A stretch of DNA of 64,000 nt, taken from Novakomyces olei. Its lineage: Eukaryota > Ascomycota > Novakomycetes > Novakomycetales > Novakomycetaceae. The stretch is from NCBI GenBank assembly GCA_016906335.1, contig JADEYG010000001.1, positions 1,364,001-1,428,000 on the forward strand, in the 5' to 3' direction. A program made the translations under genes and the position numbers. Each line of letters opens with the position of its first letter. Positions within the stretch are counted from its first letter, which is position 1. This document shows, in pieces, positions 9,998 through 21,349 of this stretch. The notes under the pieces are model-generated. The model was not told the origin of the DNA. It did no database searches and worked only from the letters and a program-made list of their open reading frames with translations.

Positions 9998-11830
9998 ATG
10001 TCGATTCGGCAATTAGCGCACTCGCCAACCAATCTCTCGAAAACAGTACCAACCATGGCGGGATGGCACAGAGGACAGAGGCAGGTGTCTCAGATTATGC
10101 GACTAGTGCAACAGACATGCTTTTGGCAACCAGCTGCATTTGATGCCGCTGGCGCTTCTCGCACGGCTTCTGTATCTGCTCCAGACTCCAGTCGCGAGTA
10201 TGGTAAGTTTACTGCTTTTCACCGGTTGTAACTTTTTAATCCCGTCAGCGTTTGAGATGGCAGCAAGCGCCATTCGGTTCGGTGAAGGCGCTACAACCGA
10301 AGCTGGACTAGATTTCGCCAATTTTGAGTCGCGCCATGTCGCCTTGTTTACTGACGAGAACCTTATCGGTCTCGCTAGCTACGATAATGCTATAAAGGGC
10401 CTCGAAGACGCAGGCGTTAAATATAGCATCTACGACAAAGTCAAAGCCGAGCCAAAGGAAGACGAGTAAGTCGCGATAGTCCAGGGGTCGAGTTTCATTT
10501 TGCTGCCATATTTTCTATTATCATTCAGTAAATCTGCCCTGGAGTAATTGCCTTTATAGTCGTCTCTTTTGTTTGTGCTGCAAAATCCCACTTTTTTTTT
10601 TTTGGAGGCACCTACAATTTTCATGTTTACAAAACGAGTTCTATCGATAAAGTAAAGAATTCAAAATTGCTTGCTGTTGGGCCTACTTGAATCTTCGAAT
10701 CGGTTCTTCATTTTCATGTTTATGCCTATATCAAAGCCTTGCTAAAAACCGAATGCACTGTTGGCTAATTCAATCATAGGCTAAAAAACGCGATTTCCTG
10801 GACGCAAAACGGAAACTTTGATGCCTTCCTTGCGGTTGGCGGAGGTTCAGTTATTGATACTGCCAAGATAGCAAACCTGTACAGTCACTATCCAGATGCT
10901 GATTTCCTTGACTTTGTCAATGCTCCTCTTGGAAAAGGTCTACCCATTGCACGAAATCTCTCGCCGCTTATTGCTGTGCCCACAACGGCTGGTACTGGAT
11001 CAGAGACGACGGGTACAGCGATATTTGATATGACATCAGTGCAAGCCAAGACTGGAATTGCTCACCGCCGTTTGAAACCAACTCTGGGCATTGTTGATCC
11101 ATTAAACACGCGTACAATGCCTTCGCAAGTGGTGGCATCATGTGGGCTGGACGTGCTTTGCCATGCAATCGAATCCTACACGGCAATACCTTATTACGAA
11201 CGAACACCGAGACCTGCGAACCCCTTGTTGAGACCCGCTTACCAGGGCGCCAATCCAATAAGTGATATTTGGAGCATTCAGGCTATGCGTATGGCGGTAG
11301 AATTTTTGCCGAGAGCAGTTCGTGATGCTCAAGACACTGAAGCCCACAGTAAAATGATCCTGGCTGCTACGTACGCCGGCATTGGCTTCGGTAATGCTGG
11401 AGTGCATCTGTGCCATGGTCTTTCGTACCCAATTTCCGGTATGAACAAGGGCTACAGGCACCCTGGTTACAAGGTCGATCGTCCACTGATTCCTCATGGA
11501 ATTTCTGTTGCAGTTACGGCGCCTGCTGTCTTTGAATTTACAGCGCCTTCCAACTACGATCGTCATGCTCAAGTAGCCGAGATATTTGGCATTGATACGA
11601 GCAATATGAAACAGGAAACTATCGGGCCCAAATTGGGTGAGGCACTAAAACAGTTCTTGGAGAGTTTGGGAGGCCAGCCTAATGGTATCAAAGCCCTTGG
11701 GTATACGGAGGCCGATATTCCGGACCTCGTAAAGGGCGCGCTGCCACAGCAACGCGTACTCCAATTGGCTCCATTCCCGGTTGCTGAAGAGGGTTTGACA
11801 CAGATCCTTCAAAACAGTCTGGTGTATTAG
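9998..11830 (+). CDS. Hydroxyacid-oxoacid transhydrogenase (iron ADH family)
   Basis: Homologue of animal ADHFE1, which oxidises 4-hydroxybutyrate while reducing 2-oxoglutarate to D-2-hydroxyglutarate in mitochondria. There are three exons: 9998-10202, 10249-10465 and 10780-11830 (490 codons). Intron 1 (46 nt) restores EYAFEMA and intron 2 (314 nt, ends CTAATTCAATCATAG) restores EPKEDELKNA, both in frame with the family pattern. Visible motifs are GGGSVIDTAK (nucleotide binding), PTTAGTGSETTG, DVLCHAIES and HLCHGLSYPISG (metal histidines), and the C-terminal LPQQRV. The start could be 9998 (MSIRQL, longer and basic, a plausible mitochondrial presequence) or 10055 (MAGWHR, 471 residues, nearer the animal length). 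The promoter is shared with SEN1. Confidence 0.9.
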
Positions 11831-12172
11831 CAATAGCAACACCGTCGGCGGCGGTCACTGGCCGACTCTTACAGTCTACACATTCTAGTAATGCCTTGGA
11901 TAGCTAATTTAGGTTCTTGTCTGTAGAGTTGCGACCGTAGACTCGATATATTGATAAATATGTCATAAATATGTTATTAATATACTATAAATATATTATC
12001 AATATGTATTTCCAATATAGTCCACTCTATACGAGTTTTAGGCAGATTTAATGGCAATACTGGCTATAACCCTATCTAACCCTAATCAAATGATGACAGG
12101 CAGCAAAAGCACGAGCAGCACACAGATTAGACGCAAAGACCGCTATGACTCTATGCGCATAATGATTCACTT
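11831..12172. other. Intergenic upstream of cyclin gene
   Basis: 342 bp with AT-rich ATAAATAT-type runs (about 11940-12020), which may include the 3' processing signals of the preceding gene, and a TTAGGG-like motif pair at 12067-12087. Confidence 0.5.
12067..12087. promoter_or_regulatory. TAACCCTA motif pair in cyclin gene promoter
   Basis: Two TAACCCTA-type octamers about 12 bp apart, roughly 90 bp upstream of the cyclin ATG. The complement TAGGGTTA resembles Tbf1 (TTAGGG) sites known in ascomycete promoters. Function is inferred from position only. Confidence 0.4.
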
Positions 12173-13001
12173 ATGACAGAAGACTCACAATCGCGACCAA
12201 GCGTGCCGCTGCTATCAGCGTCTGACCCTTGTGGCCTGATAATCCTTGTTGCAGATGTACTGTGTGTGCCAGAGCGGACTAGCAGTCTCGCCTGCTTGTA
12301 CACCCATCGCTACAACAAGGCGCGACTGGCGATAGCAGACGCGGAACCGCACGCTGACCAGGAGCGTACTGTGCCAGATGACATTGTAAAAGAACTGAAC
12401 TTGAACTTGAGACGCAACTGACCCAAAGACAATGGCTCTAGCCAGCTTGAACTTGGCCTGCAAGATCCACGAGCAGCATAGGCGGCTACGAGAGATAATT
12501 GTCACGAGCTACAGTATAACAAACCCTAACAAGCCTTCCCTGTTAATTCCTTGTGAGCTGTATGACGAACTGCGCCGCTCTTTAGTGGCGGCTGAGCTTA
12601 TACTGCTGAGATACTTGCAATTTAACTTGCGACTGGCCCTGCCTTACGATTATTGTGGCACTATGATTGTGCGCCTGCTGCAGACACATGGTGGCAAAAA
12701 CGCTCAGCGCGATTTTTCCGTGCAGGATACACGGCTGAACCGCGCCTGTGGCTATTATATCTCCCAAGCACTGCTCTCTCCACGATTAGCCTGCTACTAT
12801 GATGCTGCTACACTGGCCTGCGCGTGCCTGCACTTTGCTGCACAGAGTATCAGGCACGTGTATTTGCCGCCAGCGTACTCTGGCAGCAACCTCGAACGCT
12901 GGGTGTCTGCTGTTGCTCGCGATAGCGTTCAAGCTGAGGATGTGAGCGATGCTCTAGCGGACTTGCAGACACTGCTGTTTCCAGAGAAAGACGGTGTTTA
13001 A
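12173..13001 (+). CDS. Cyclin Q/FAM58-like cyclin
   Basis: Two exons, 12173-12385 and 12429-13001, split by a 43-nt intron (GTAAAA...CTGACCCAAAG), give about 261 residues. The first cyclin fold carries LACKIHEQHRRLREII, which I align by eye with the LAGKVEEQHLRTRDII segment of cyclin Q, followed by a long ELYDELRRSLVAAELILLRYLQF helix pattern typical of that family. The second fold has the ATLACACLHFAA segment. Cyclin Q activates CDK10 in animals; cyclin L, its nearest relative, works with CDK11 in transcription and splicing. The partner kinase here is unknown. A cyclin L or C-type assignment is the main alternative. The Q assignment rests on the EQH and RDI/REI signature. Confidence 0.65.
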
Positions 13002-13585
13002 TGCGCAGAGTTGGATGAGAAGCGTGGAGAAAGGAAGCGAGTGGTTAAATAACTGACTCTCTGGGTGCTGTAGTTTTATACATAAGGAGAGGCGCAATTG
13101 TCTCGTATAATTGAACAGTTTCATAGGAACTAGTGTACTAATATCAATTCTCCGTCACACGTGCTTGCTCTATACATTTTTGCTGTGCAGCTGTCAAATA
13201 TTCGTGTAATTTTTGTATCAATCTCTCTCGAACGGAACCGCCGTCTGCGTAAAACGTCAAAGGTATCGGTATAATCGGTGAATGGATGGACTCGTACACT
13301 TTTCCAAAAATTAAGCTTGTCCACATTCGTGGACGGGCCCCGTCCATGTATTTACGATAGCACCAATAATGCAACTAATACGGCAATATTTATTATAAAC
13401 AGTGGTAGTAGAATTGACAGCAGTATTGCTTGGAAACATTTCGCATTTTAGGTACTCATTATAACGTGGGCTACTTAATCCTCCGACTCGCCATTTAGCA
13501 ACTGCCGCTCGCCATTCGCACCTTTTGTTTGACGGACTCAAAAGGCAAGAAATTCATCAGAAAAACGATCGTTATTAGCCACACG
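13002..13585. other. Intergenic between cyclin and Dabb genes
   Basis: 584 bp without a convincing ORF. It contains the second palindrome copy (13333-13343), about 250 bp upstream of the Dabb-domain gene. Confidence 0.5.
13333..13343. promoter_or_regulatory. ACGGGGCCCGT palindrome, copy 2 (reverse orientation)
   Basis: Reads ACGGGCCCCGT on the plus strand, the exact complement of the other copies. Perfect inverted-repeat arms extend to 8 bp (13330-13346, TGGACGGG, central C, CCCGTCCA). It sits about 243 bp upstream of the Dabb-domain ATG. Confidence 0.55.
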
Positions 13586-14166
13586 ATGGTCTACACGCAC
13601 TTTGTCGCTTTAAAATTCAAGACCCCTACCGACGTGGCCGCTCGCCAGATGTCCGAGCGCCTATATTCTTTGGGGACACAATGTGTCAAACCTAACGGTG
13701 AACACTACATTTTGAATAGTGCAGCTGGACCGGTAATGGCTTTTATTTTTAATTTTTTACTTTTTGGTTTTTATCTTCATATTTTTTTATTATTATTGTT
13801 TATTTTTTGAGTTTAATTGCTGACACAAGAATAGAATGTGAGCCCTGAAGGCTCGCCGAATCGATACGATGCAGTATGATCTTTTATTTCAAGGTCAAAT
13901 AGCGCTAATTAATAGGCTGCAGTTTTAACGTTTGCTTCTTCTGAAGACTTTTTGTATTACTTGCACAAGGACGCGCTGCACCTTCAGTTCATTGCAGACG
14001 TGACTCCTCTCGTGAAGGACGTATTGAGTAAGTTCAACATTAGCTTGTTCTACCTTTATTCTTCCTTTTTGAATGTTTTATGTACTATCTTGATGACCAA
14101 TGAATATTCAATAAATGTGGTAAACAATTGCTAACGTGCATTGCAGCTTACGATATCGAAGCCTAA
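13586..14166 (+). CDS. Stress-responsive A/B barrel (Dabb) domain protein
   Basis: Three exons, 13586-13732, 13916-14027 and 14147-14166, give 92 residues. Introns are 183 nt (ends CTAATTAATAG) and 119 nt (ends GCTAACGTGCATTGCAG). The protein starts MVYTHFVALKFK, the typical first strand of a Dabb ferredoxin-like fold. The segment FLYYLHKDALHLQF matches the family's YYLKxDPAHLAF helix, and DVTPLVKDVL leads to the last strand. Such small proteins dimerise; many have no proven reaction, though some act in polyketide or olivetol-type cyclisation or stress. An upstream in-frame ATG at 13529 is less likely because the family begins at MVxHxVxxKF. The last exon codes only six residues. Confidence 0.8.
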
Positions 14167-14233
14167 CTTTGGAATAAAGTAATTTATTTTTTCAAATCTG
14201 GCATTACTACCATAATTTTCCACAGATTAGCGT

Positions 14234-16474
14234 CTACTCTGACATTTCTTCACTTTCGTCCTCTAGCTGACTGGCCACCTCTGCTTCATCATCGACAAGA
14301 CCACCTAATGGGCCGGCACCTTCCTCGTCATCCTCGTCATCCTCGTCTTCAGAATCTTCATCTTCAGAATCATCGTCGTCATCAAGATCCTCGGAGCTGT
14401 TTTCTTCGTCCAAGGATACATCTTCTGATGCATTGTCTTCTACATTACTGTCGTCGTCCTCGTAATCCGACTTATCCAACTTTGTGGTATCTTCAATGTC
14501 AATCTCTTCGTCTTCGCCATCCTCGCTTGAAGAACTTTCCTGACTACTGCTCTGGCCTTCAATATATTCAATTGCCCCGTCTTCATCATAATCGTTCGAT
14601 GCAGTTTGTGCTTCTGATCCACCGAGCCGACGCAATTCAATTTGAGCTGCAATCATCTCTAATCTGCCCTGTAATGCCATCAGTCGGGGTAAATTTTCAG
14701 CACGAGCGGAAAGTGTTGAGTGTAAATCGGCAACGCGTTGCATCAAATCCGGTATAGTGGCCAAGTAACCGCCATGAGCAACAATAGTCGCTCTTACCCA
14801 AGTATGAAGAACTGCCGCCCTTTGCGGTTTACGCGCCAATCTTTCCGTAATAGCATCTAAAAGCTTCACAGCTAGTGAAGAGTCCAAACGTTGCACAGTA
14901 ACAATAACCAGCTTTGTGTTGTTTGTACTAAAACAGGACTCCAATAGCGCTCTGTCGTCAGACCGGAGTGCCTGTGTAAGGACTGTAGTGAGCGATCCCG
15001 CTGAGTTTGGAACTGTTGCTACTTGATTGTCTGCAGCTTTGGATCTTGCCATCGTCAAGGCTTCCAGTTTGGCAGCCAAAGTCGGCTCACTGTCAATATT
15101 TTCCTCATCCTCTTCATCCTCCTCCTCTTGCGATGACTCTTGATCTTCGTCTGCCAGGACAAGATCCTTTGGCGTTTCGTAGGCTATATTGCTTGTTCCC
15201 ACAGTGGCATCCGCTTCCTTGTACCTCTGTGTATCACCCGTATCAGCTGCCTTTGCAATTTTCTTCGTAGAGCTTGAAAGCAGGTGAATATCGTTTGTAA
15301 GCAATGCACCTTTTGCGTCTTGTATCTCCACATGGTGAAACCTGGCTTGTACACCGTCGTTGTATACGATTGTCAATTTGTTTGAGGCAGCGGAAGACGG
15401 CTGCGCTATATCTATAATCTCCACAAGGCCCCCCGTGTTTGGTGATGTGACAGTAATCCGGAACACGCGTCGCCGGGTCGTAGACTTTTTCGATTTACGC
15501 GGTTGTGGAGATGCAAAGGCAGAGGGAAAAACTTCCACTGAGCCGTCGGAGACAAGAGCAGCCACGTTATTTGTCGGTGTGGCGCAAATAACTTTATTCA
15601 CATCCGAGTCGCACACCAGTGAGGGAAAAGTATCAATTTGAGCCTTACTGAGTGCATTGTAAGTGTAAGCATTGATGAATCGATCGTTTGACGCTGACGT
15701 AATAAAGTCTACAGCTTCATCGTCCCGATTGAGCGTTGAGAAAATGCTGTTTATCATTGAAGCATGAGCATTGAGCTCCTGGCTCGGCGAATCCCAAGTC
15801 GCTTCCTCATCCAGGCTGTAAAAATACAGGGAAAAAGAAGCACATATTAACAATGAACCAACGTTCGAAAGAACCGTGGGAGCCGAGGCCCCCGGGACCA
15901 AGGTAGAGCGTCGAGGGGCAAGGGTTTGCAGGTCCCATTGTACGAGCTGCTTGTCTTTACCACAGGACACGATAGACTGACCCCTCAGGGCCGATACAAT
16001 ATCATAAACATCCTGAGAATGGCCGTTCACTAGCCGAGCGACCGCCGTGTTTTGTGCCAGAGCATAGAGCTCAATATCGCCACTGCCAAACCCAATCGCC
16101 AATATGGGATCATTTTCATTCAAAGCAATGCTCTCAGTATCCTGTAAAACTTTTTGGTCCACTCGACGCTTTTTCGACTTTGAAAGAGATGATGTCGCTG
16201 CCTTTTGAACTAGACCCGGTTCCAGAGATAACCAGGCCAGTTTAGTCACACGGGCGCCTTTTGGTAAAGGCAAAGACCGACGTAATTTGCCTGTAAGTGA
16301 ATCGTAAATGTTGACTGCGACCTCAAAGGATCGTGCAGTTATAGCAAACAGTGGAAGTGTAGCATGATGTGCTACAACAATGGACGAAAGCACCGAAGTC
16401 TGCTCTGAACCAATTGCTGGCTTTTTTTGTGGTGCAGAAGCTGCTTGTGCAGCTGACGCAGTTTTGACCGCCAT
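14234..16474 (-). CDS. UTP5: Utp5 / WDR43-like t-UTP subunit of the SSU processome
   Basis: A nucleolar factor that joins nascent pre-rRNA early and supports rDNA transcription and 18S maturation. It is one exon of 746 residues starting at a true ATG. Residues from about 30 to 380 form a degenerate WD40 propeller (ILAIGFGSGDIELYAL, DVYDIVSAL, IVSCGKDKQLVQWDL). An Utp12-type helical domain spans about 495-611, with the typical pattern LARKPQRAAVLHTWVRA. The tail from about 635 is extremely acidic (runs of D and E), as in several nucleolar factors. The family could be confused with Utp4 or Utp12, but the WD40 plus single Utp12 domain and this length fit Utp5/WDR43. It is divergent from SNU114. 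Confidence 0.85.
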   Translation of the reverse strand: MAVKTASAAQAASAPQKKPAIGSEQTSVLSSIVVAHHATLPLFAITARSFEVAVNIYDSLTGKLRRSLPLPKGARVTKLAWLSLEPGLVQKAATSSLSKSKKRRVDQKVLQDTESIALNENDPILAIGFGSGDIELYALAQNTAVARLVNGHSQDVYDIVSALRGQSIVSCGKDKQLVQWDLQTLAPRRSTLVPGASAPTVLSNVGSLLICASFSLYFYSLDEEATWDSPSQELNAHASMINSIFSTLNRDDEAVDFITSASNDRFINAYTYNALSKAQIDTFPSLVCDSDVNKVICATPTNNVAALVSDGSVEVFPSAFASPQPRKSKKSTTRRRVFRITVTSPNTGGLVEIIDIAQPSSAASNKLTIVYNDGVQARFHHVEIQDAKGALLTNDIHLLSSSTKKIAKAADTGDTQRYKEADATVGTSNIAYETPKDLVLADEDQESSQEEEDEEDEENIDSEPTLAAKLEALTMARSKAADNQVATVPNSAGSLTTVLTQALRSDDRALLESCFSTNNTKLVIVTVQRLDSSLAVKLLDAITERLARKPQRAAVLHTWVRATIVAHGGYLATIPDLMQRVADLHSTLSARAENLPRLMALQGRLEMIAAQIELRRLGGSEAQTASNDYDEDGAIEYIEGQSSSQESSSSEDGEDEEIDIEDTTKLDKSDYEDDDSNVEDNASEDVSLDEENSSEDLDDDDDSEDEDSEDEDDEDDEEGAGPLGGLVDDEAEVASQLEDESEEMSE

Positions 16475-16929
16475 GCAAGTCTTTAAAACTGCGTCCGATT
16501 TAATTCTGCTTCCAAGGTCGTTTGGCAGAATTTTTTATTTTTTATTTTATTTTATCTCTATGTCAATCATATTTTTTTTCTATCATCACATATTATCACT
16601 TTCTATCGTACTTGCCCTTATTACTCTACGCAAATAATTACATAGCGAGTAGTATTATTTTTTTTTTCGCTCTAATATTTTCGTGAGTTCCTTGCCTGTT
16701 CAACGTGCATATCGTATTTCTTATGCCTTGAAAATAAATTTCTATTTGCAGGCCACACTGGTCGATAAGCATTGTTGTAGAAATAGTATAAAGCACCAGC
16801 CCAAAAAAATAAATAAATCAAAAAATAAATAATAATAATAATAATAAGTTCAAGTGCGCAAAATAAATGAATGGTATTTTGACTGTCTCGGCCGCAAGAG
16901 AAAAGTCAGTCTAGTTTGTCAACGTGCAG
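16475..16929. other. Divergent promoter region UTP5 / SNU114
   Basis: 455 bp, strongly AT-rich with T- and A-tracts and a short AATAAT run. The two genes are transcribed away from each other. I see no palindrome or TTAGGG motif. Confidence 0.5.
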
Positions 16930-19900
16930 ATGGACGAGGATCTGTATGATGAATTTGGAAACTATATCGGCCCTGATGATGGCGCGGAAGGCGATCTAGA
17001 TGGTATTGAAGAGAGTGATGGCCGAGCTGAACGCACTGGTGCTCATTACCTCGATGATGATTTTGAGCTGGATGCCGACGAGCAAGCGGAGGTGGGCGAA
17101 GGCGCTTTGATGGAAGTTGATGGTATGATCTTGTCGAGGCAATTTGACTCCTAGAGTCTCTTTTTTTTCTGCTATTTCATTATGCTTTTTCTTTTTCCTT
17201 TTTGGCTGTTTTGTAACTGACGAATTAGATGATCCTGGCAATCGCATTGTTTTGCATGAAGATAAAGTGTACTACCCGAGCGCGGCAGAGGTAATTCTTG
17301 ACCCTGTAAACTATTGCTAATGTTGTGAGGTATACGGAGAAGATGTGGAAGCCGTTTTACACGAAGAAGATACCCAGCCCCTAACAGAGCCGATTGTTCA
17401 GCCTGTAAAAATACGAAAATTTACATTTGAGGAGGAAGATCTACCTGCTGTAAATTATTCTCGAGAGTATGCAGTACACGTGTTTTATATCAAACTACTT
17501 TTTTATATTCTATTAAAACGATTTTATTTAAATAATAAATATTTATTCCCCTTTTTGTTTAATATTTCCGCGGAAACATGTCTAACTATTCCTTTTCTTC
17601 TTTTCCAGGTTTATGCTGGACTTAATGAGCGTGCCTGAGCTTGTACGCAATGTAGCTGTGGTCGGTCATTTACAGCATGGCAAGACAGCGTTAATAGACA
17701 TGCTTGTAATGCAAACGCACGATATTAAAGAGCCGGCCAGACAGCAGTTACGGTATACTGATACCCACATCTTGGAGCGTGAAAGAGGCATTTCAATAAA
17801 ATGTACACCTGTGAGCCTGGTAATGCAAAACGGCCGTGGAAAATCGCACTTGCTTCATCTTATTGATACGCCGGGGCACGTTGATTTTGCTGATGAAGTT
17901 GCTTGCGCAATGCAGCTGGCCGATGGCGTCCTGCTTGTAGTCGATGTAGTGGAGGGCGTTTTAATAAATACTACGCGTATAATCAAACACGCAATTTCAC
18001 AAAAGCTGGCAATCACTCTGGTTCTGAACAAAGTTGACCGGCTCATTATGGAGCTACGCATCCCACCGGAGGATGCGTATTTCAAACTCAAGCATACAAT
18101 AGAGGAAGTGAACTCGGTCATATCCTCGGTTGATGGCAGTTCTGCGCTACGAGTGTCTCCGGAAAAAGGCAATGTAATCTTTGCCTCGACAGATAGCCGA
18201 TGGTGTTTTACTCTCGAGTCCTTTGCGAGGTACTATACAGAGCAGTACGGTGGTCCTAGCCACGTAGATTTTGCACAGCGGCTGTGGGGCGATGTATTCT
18301 ACAACCCAGAATCCCGAAAGTTTTCGCGTAAGCGTCTAGAAAAAGCCAGCCAGCGCACGTTTGTTCATTACATAATGGACCCAGTCTACAAGTTGTACGC
18401 CCATACAATCGGTGAGGACCAGGCGCATTTGCAAAAAGTACTGGCGCGGCTGGGGATCAGGCTGAAGGCTTCGCAGTACAAGCTCGACCCTAAGCCTCTG
18501 CTCAAACTCGTGTGTGAACAGTTTTTCGGGGACGCGTCGAGTATTGTAGATATGGTTACGCGTCACATCCCTCCGCCCAGCGTCTCGAGCGCTACCAAGA
18601 TCGAGCAGACGTACACGGGTCCCGTGGACAGCAGCCTGACTGAGTCTATGCGTATGCTAGAGACTGGACCTTCAAACGAGCCTTCAAAAGGCCCTTCAAA
18701 AGGCCCTTCAAACGGCCCCTCAAACGAACCCTCAAACGAGCAAAGCAAAGAAGCTCCACTGGTTTTGCAGGTAACAAAGCTGTTCAATACAACAGACGCA
18801 CTTGATTTTATAGCCTTTGGCCGGGTCTACAGCGGCATAGTGCGTCGTTCCCAGCGGGTCCGTGTCCTGGGCGAGTCCTACTCTATTGACGACGAGGAGG
18901 ATATGGTGTATGCCACCGTCACTGACGTATGGGTCCCTGGAGGCCGATACAAACTGCCTACGGACGGAGTACCTGCAGGCAATCTTGTCCTTTTAGGAGC
19001 CGTCTCGTCAACGATCTCCAAATCGGCAACGATTGTCAGTGAGGCAATGGCAGAAGACGCATACATCTTTAAACCCATCCCCACTTTTACGCAGTCAGTG
19101 TTCAAAGTGGCCATTGAGCCAGTGAACCCGTCAGAGCTGCCTAAAATGCTGGACGGCCTTCGCCGGGTCAACAAGTCCTTTTCTGCTCTTGTCACTAAAG
19201 TCGAAGAGTCTGGGGAGCATGTTATCATCGGCACTGGCGAGATGTACATGGACTGTGTCCTGTACGATCTGCGCCAGCTCTACTCTGCCATTGACATCAA
19301 AGTATCGGACCCAGTTGTGCGGTTTACGGAGACGGTACTCGACACTTCCGCTCTAAAGTGCTATGCCCGAACACCAAACGGAAAGAACAGGATAACAATG
19401 GTGGCAGAGCCGCTGGACAGAGCCATCGCTGACGATATTGAGCAGGGAGCCGTCAGTGTACACTGGCCTGTCCGTAAACTGGCGGCCGTCTTTGAGGAAA
19501 AGTACGGGTGGGACTTGCTCGCTGCCCGGTCAATCTGGGCGTTTGGCCCGGGCGACGATGGGCCCAATGTCCTGCTGGACGATACACTCGAGTCGGAGGT
19601 GGACAAGCGGCTGCTCCGGACGGTGAGGGACTCTATAAAACAGGGTTTTCAGTGGGGAACCAGGGAAGGTCCGCTGTGTGAAGAGCCGATCCGCAATACC
19701 ACGTTCAAGATAATGGACGTCACTCTTGCACAAGAGCCAATCTACCGTGGCGGAGGGCAGATTATTCCAACGGCAAGACGAGTCTGCTACTCGTCTTTTC
19801 TAACTGCCTCCCCAAGGCTGATGGAGCCAGTGTACGCTGTGCAAGTAATGGCTCCAGCCGACTGCGTCCAGGCAGTCTACACTGTCCTCCAGCGCCGACG

Positions 19901-20261
19901 TGGCCACGTTACCCGAGAACAGCCCCGGCCGGGATCGCCCTTGTACCTGATCCAGGCTCAGATTCCTGTAATAGACTCGTTTGGGTTCGAGACGGATCTC
20001 CGTGCTCACACCCAGGGCCAAGCTTTTTGCCAGCAGGTCTTTGACCACTGGCAGATTGTGCCGGGCGACCCGCTGGACAAGGACGTCCATCTGCGTACGC
20101 TCGAAGCTGCTCCACCAGCGGCACTGGCCAGGGATTTTATGCTCAAGACGCGCCGCCGCAAGGGACTGGTGCAGGACGTTTCTGTAAGCAAGTTTTTTGA
20201 CGAGGATATGATTGAAAATCTGCGCAACACCAACGTGCTTGGGCACGACGTTGACTTGTAA
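16930..20261 (+). CDS. SNU114: U5 snRNP GTPase Snu114 (EFTUD2)
   Basis: An EF-2-like GTPase of the U5 snRNP that controls Brr2 during spliceosome activation and disassembly. Four exons: 16930-17122, 17229-17290, 17330-17466 and 17609-20261 (1014 residues; family 970-1010). Introns are 106, 39 and 142 nt. The N-terminus MDEDLYDEFGNYIGPD, then HEDKVYYPSAAEVYG and EEDTQPLTEPIVQPV, is diagnostic. The G-domain shows GHLQHGKT, DTPGHVDF and NKVD. Later conserved blocks are EPVNPSELPKMLDGLRRVNK, LLAARSIWAFGP, QWGTREGPLCEEP and HWQIVPGDPLD. An unusual repeat of SKGP/SNEP units (about residues 485-511, nt 18661-18750) lies just before domain II. The third intron has an uncommon GTATGC donor. Confidence 0.96.
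18661..18750 (+). repeat. CCTTCAAA(A/C)G(G/A) repeat inside SNU114
   Basis: About six 12-bp units coding Pro-Ser-(Lys/Asn)-(Gly/Glu), inserted between the GTPase domain and domain II. The animal and fission yeast proteins lack such a repeat as far as I recall. It keeps the reading frame. Confidence 0.8.
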
Positions 20262-21349
20262 TTCGTCCCGTCAGTAGCATAAGGCAGGCTGGCCTGGGTG
20301 ATAAATGGAAAAGTGTGATAAATGGAAAAGTGTGTTGATTAGACCTTGAAAATTGGGGTAATACAGGTCAGAATCGTATATTTCAATCGTATAGATTATT
20401 GCAATCGTAAAATTACTGCTGAAAGAATCGAAATAGTGCAGGGTGCGTTTAGTACGTAATCATTGTAGAACCTCGACAAGCACCCATATTCAAATCCAGT
20501 TGGCTTTCCCGACTTGTAAACCCAACGTTACCACAGTTACAATAGTCAAATTCAATTAGTGAAATTAATATATTACAATATTATTTATTACAATATTACT
20601 ATTATTTATTACAATATTATTTATTACAATACTACAATATTATTTATTACAATATTACAATGTTATTTATTACAATTATTTATTACAATACTACAATATT
20701 ATTTATTACAATATTACAATGTTATTTATTACAATTATTTATTACAATATTATTAATTACAATATAATTTATTTTTTTTTTGCACCAAACATATAGTTAA
20801 CATTTATGATATTATTTACAAAATACAATATCTAATAATAATTATTATTATTATAATTATTAAATACATTATTAATTTTATATAAATATATATATATATA
20901 TATTTATTAATATTATTATAAATGACAAGTATAAACGACATCAGTGCTAGTACAAATAACAATAGGTTTGTCAAATTTGGCTGTTGGGACCATTTCCGGT
21001 TGTTGGAGGCGACAGAATAACGACTAGTCGGCGGCACAATATTCTGTGTACAAAATCGATACATTGCTTATGGTTCGTTTGGAAAAATGTGTCATACTTC
21101 TATAATGTCGTTATATCAAATCATCGCTACCCGTTTTCCGTTCTGTGCCCAAAATTATTTTCGTTTTTATTTTATTTAAGCTTCCGTTTTGGGTTGATGT
21201 TATCGATATTATTATAGCGTAAGTGTTCATTATATCGTAATCATCGTCTTGCTGATCCTGTAAATATTTCGAATCCTGTATATTAAAGTCCATAATCGAT
21301 CCTTTAGTTGCGTTTCAAGTGCAAAATGTACTCGTCCGCCGCGGAATTA
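20262..21349. other. AT-rich intergenic between SNU114 and SMF-type gene
   Basis: 1088 bp between convergent genes. Most of 20560-20930 is simple AT-rich repeat. No gene is recognisable. Confidence 0.6.
20562..20770. repeat. TTATTACAA(T) tandem satellite
   Basis: About 200 bp made of alternating TTATTACAATATTA and TTATTACAATACTACAA units, with higher-order duplication: a block of about 55 bp occurs twice (near 20635-20690 and 20690-20745). It is non-coding and ends in a T-tract at 20770. Confidence 0.85.

Noticed and set aside
12090-12100. Box C-like TGATGA near the cyclin promoter
   Set aside because: No matching box D within snoRNA range.
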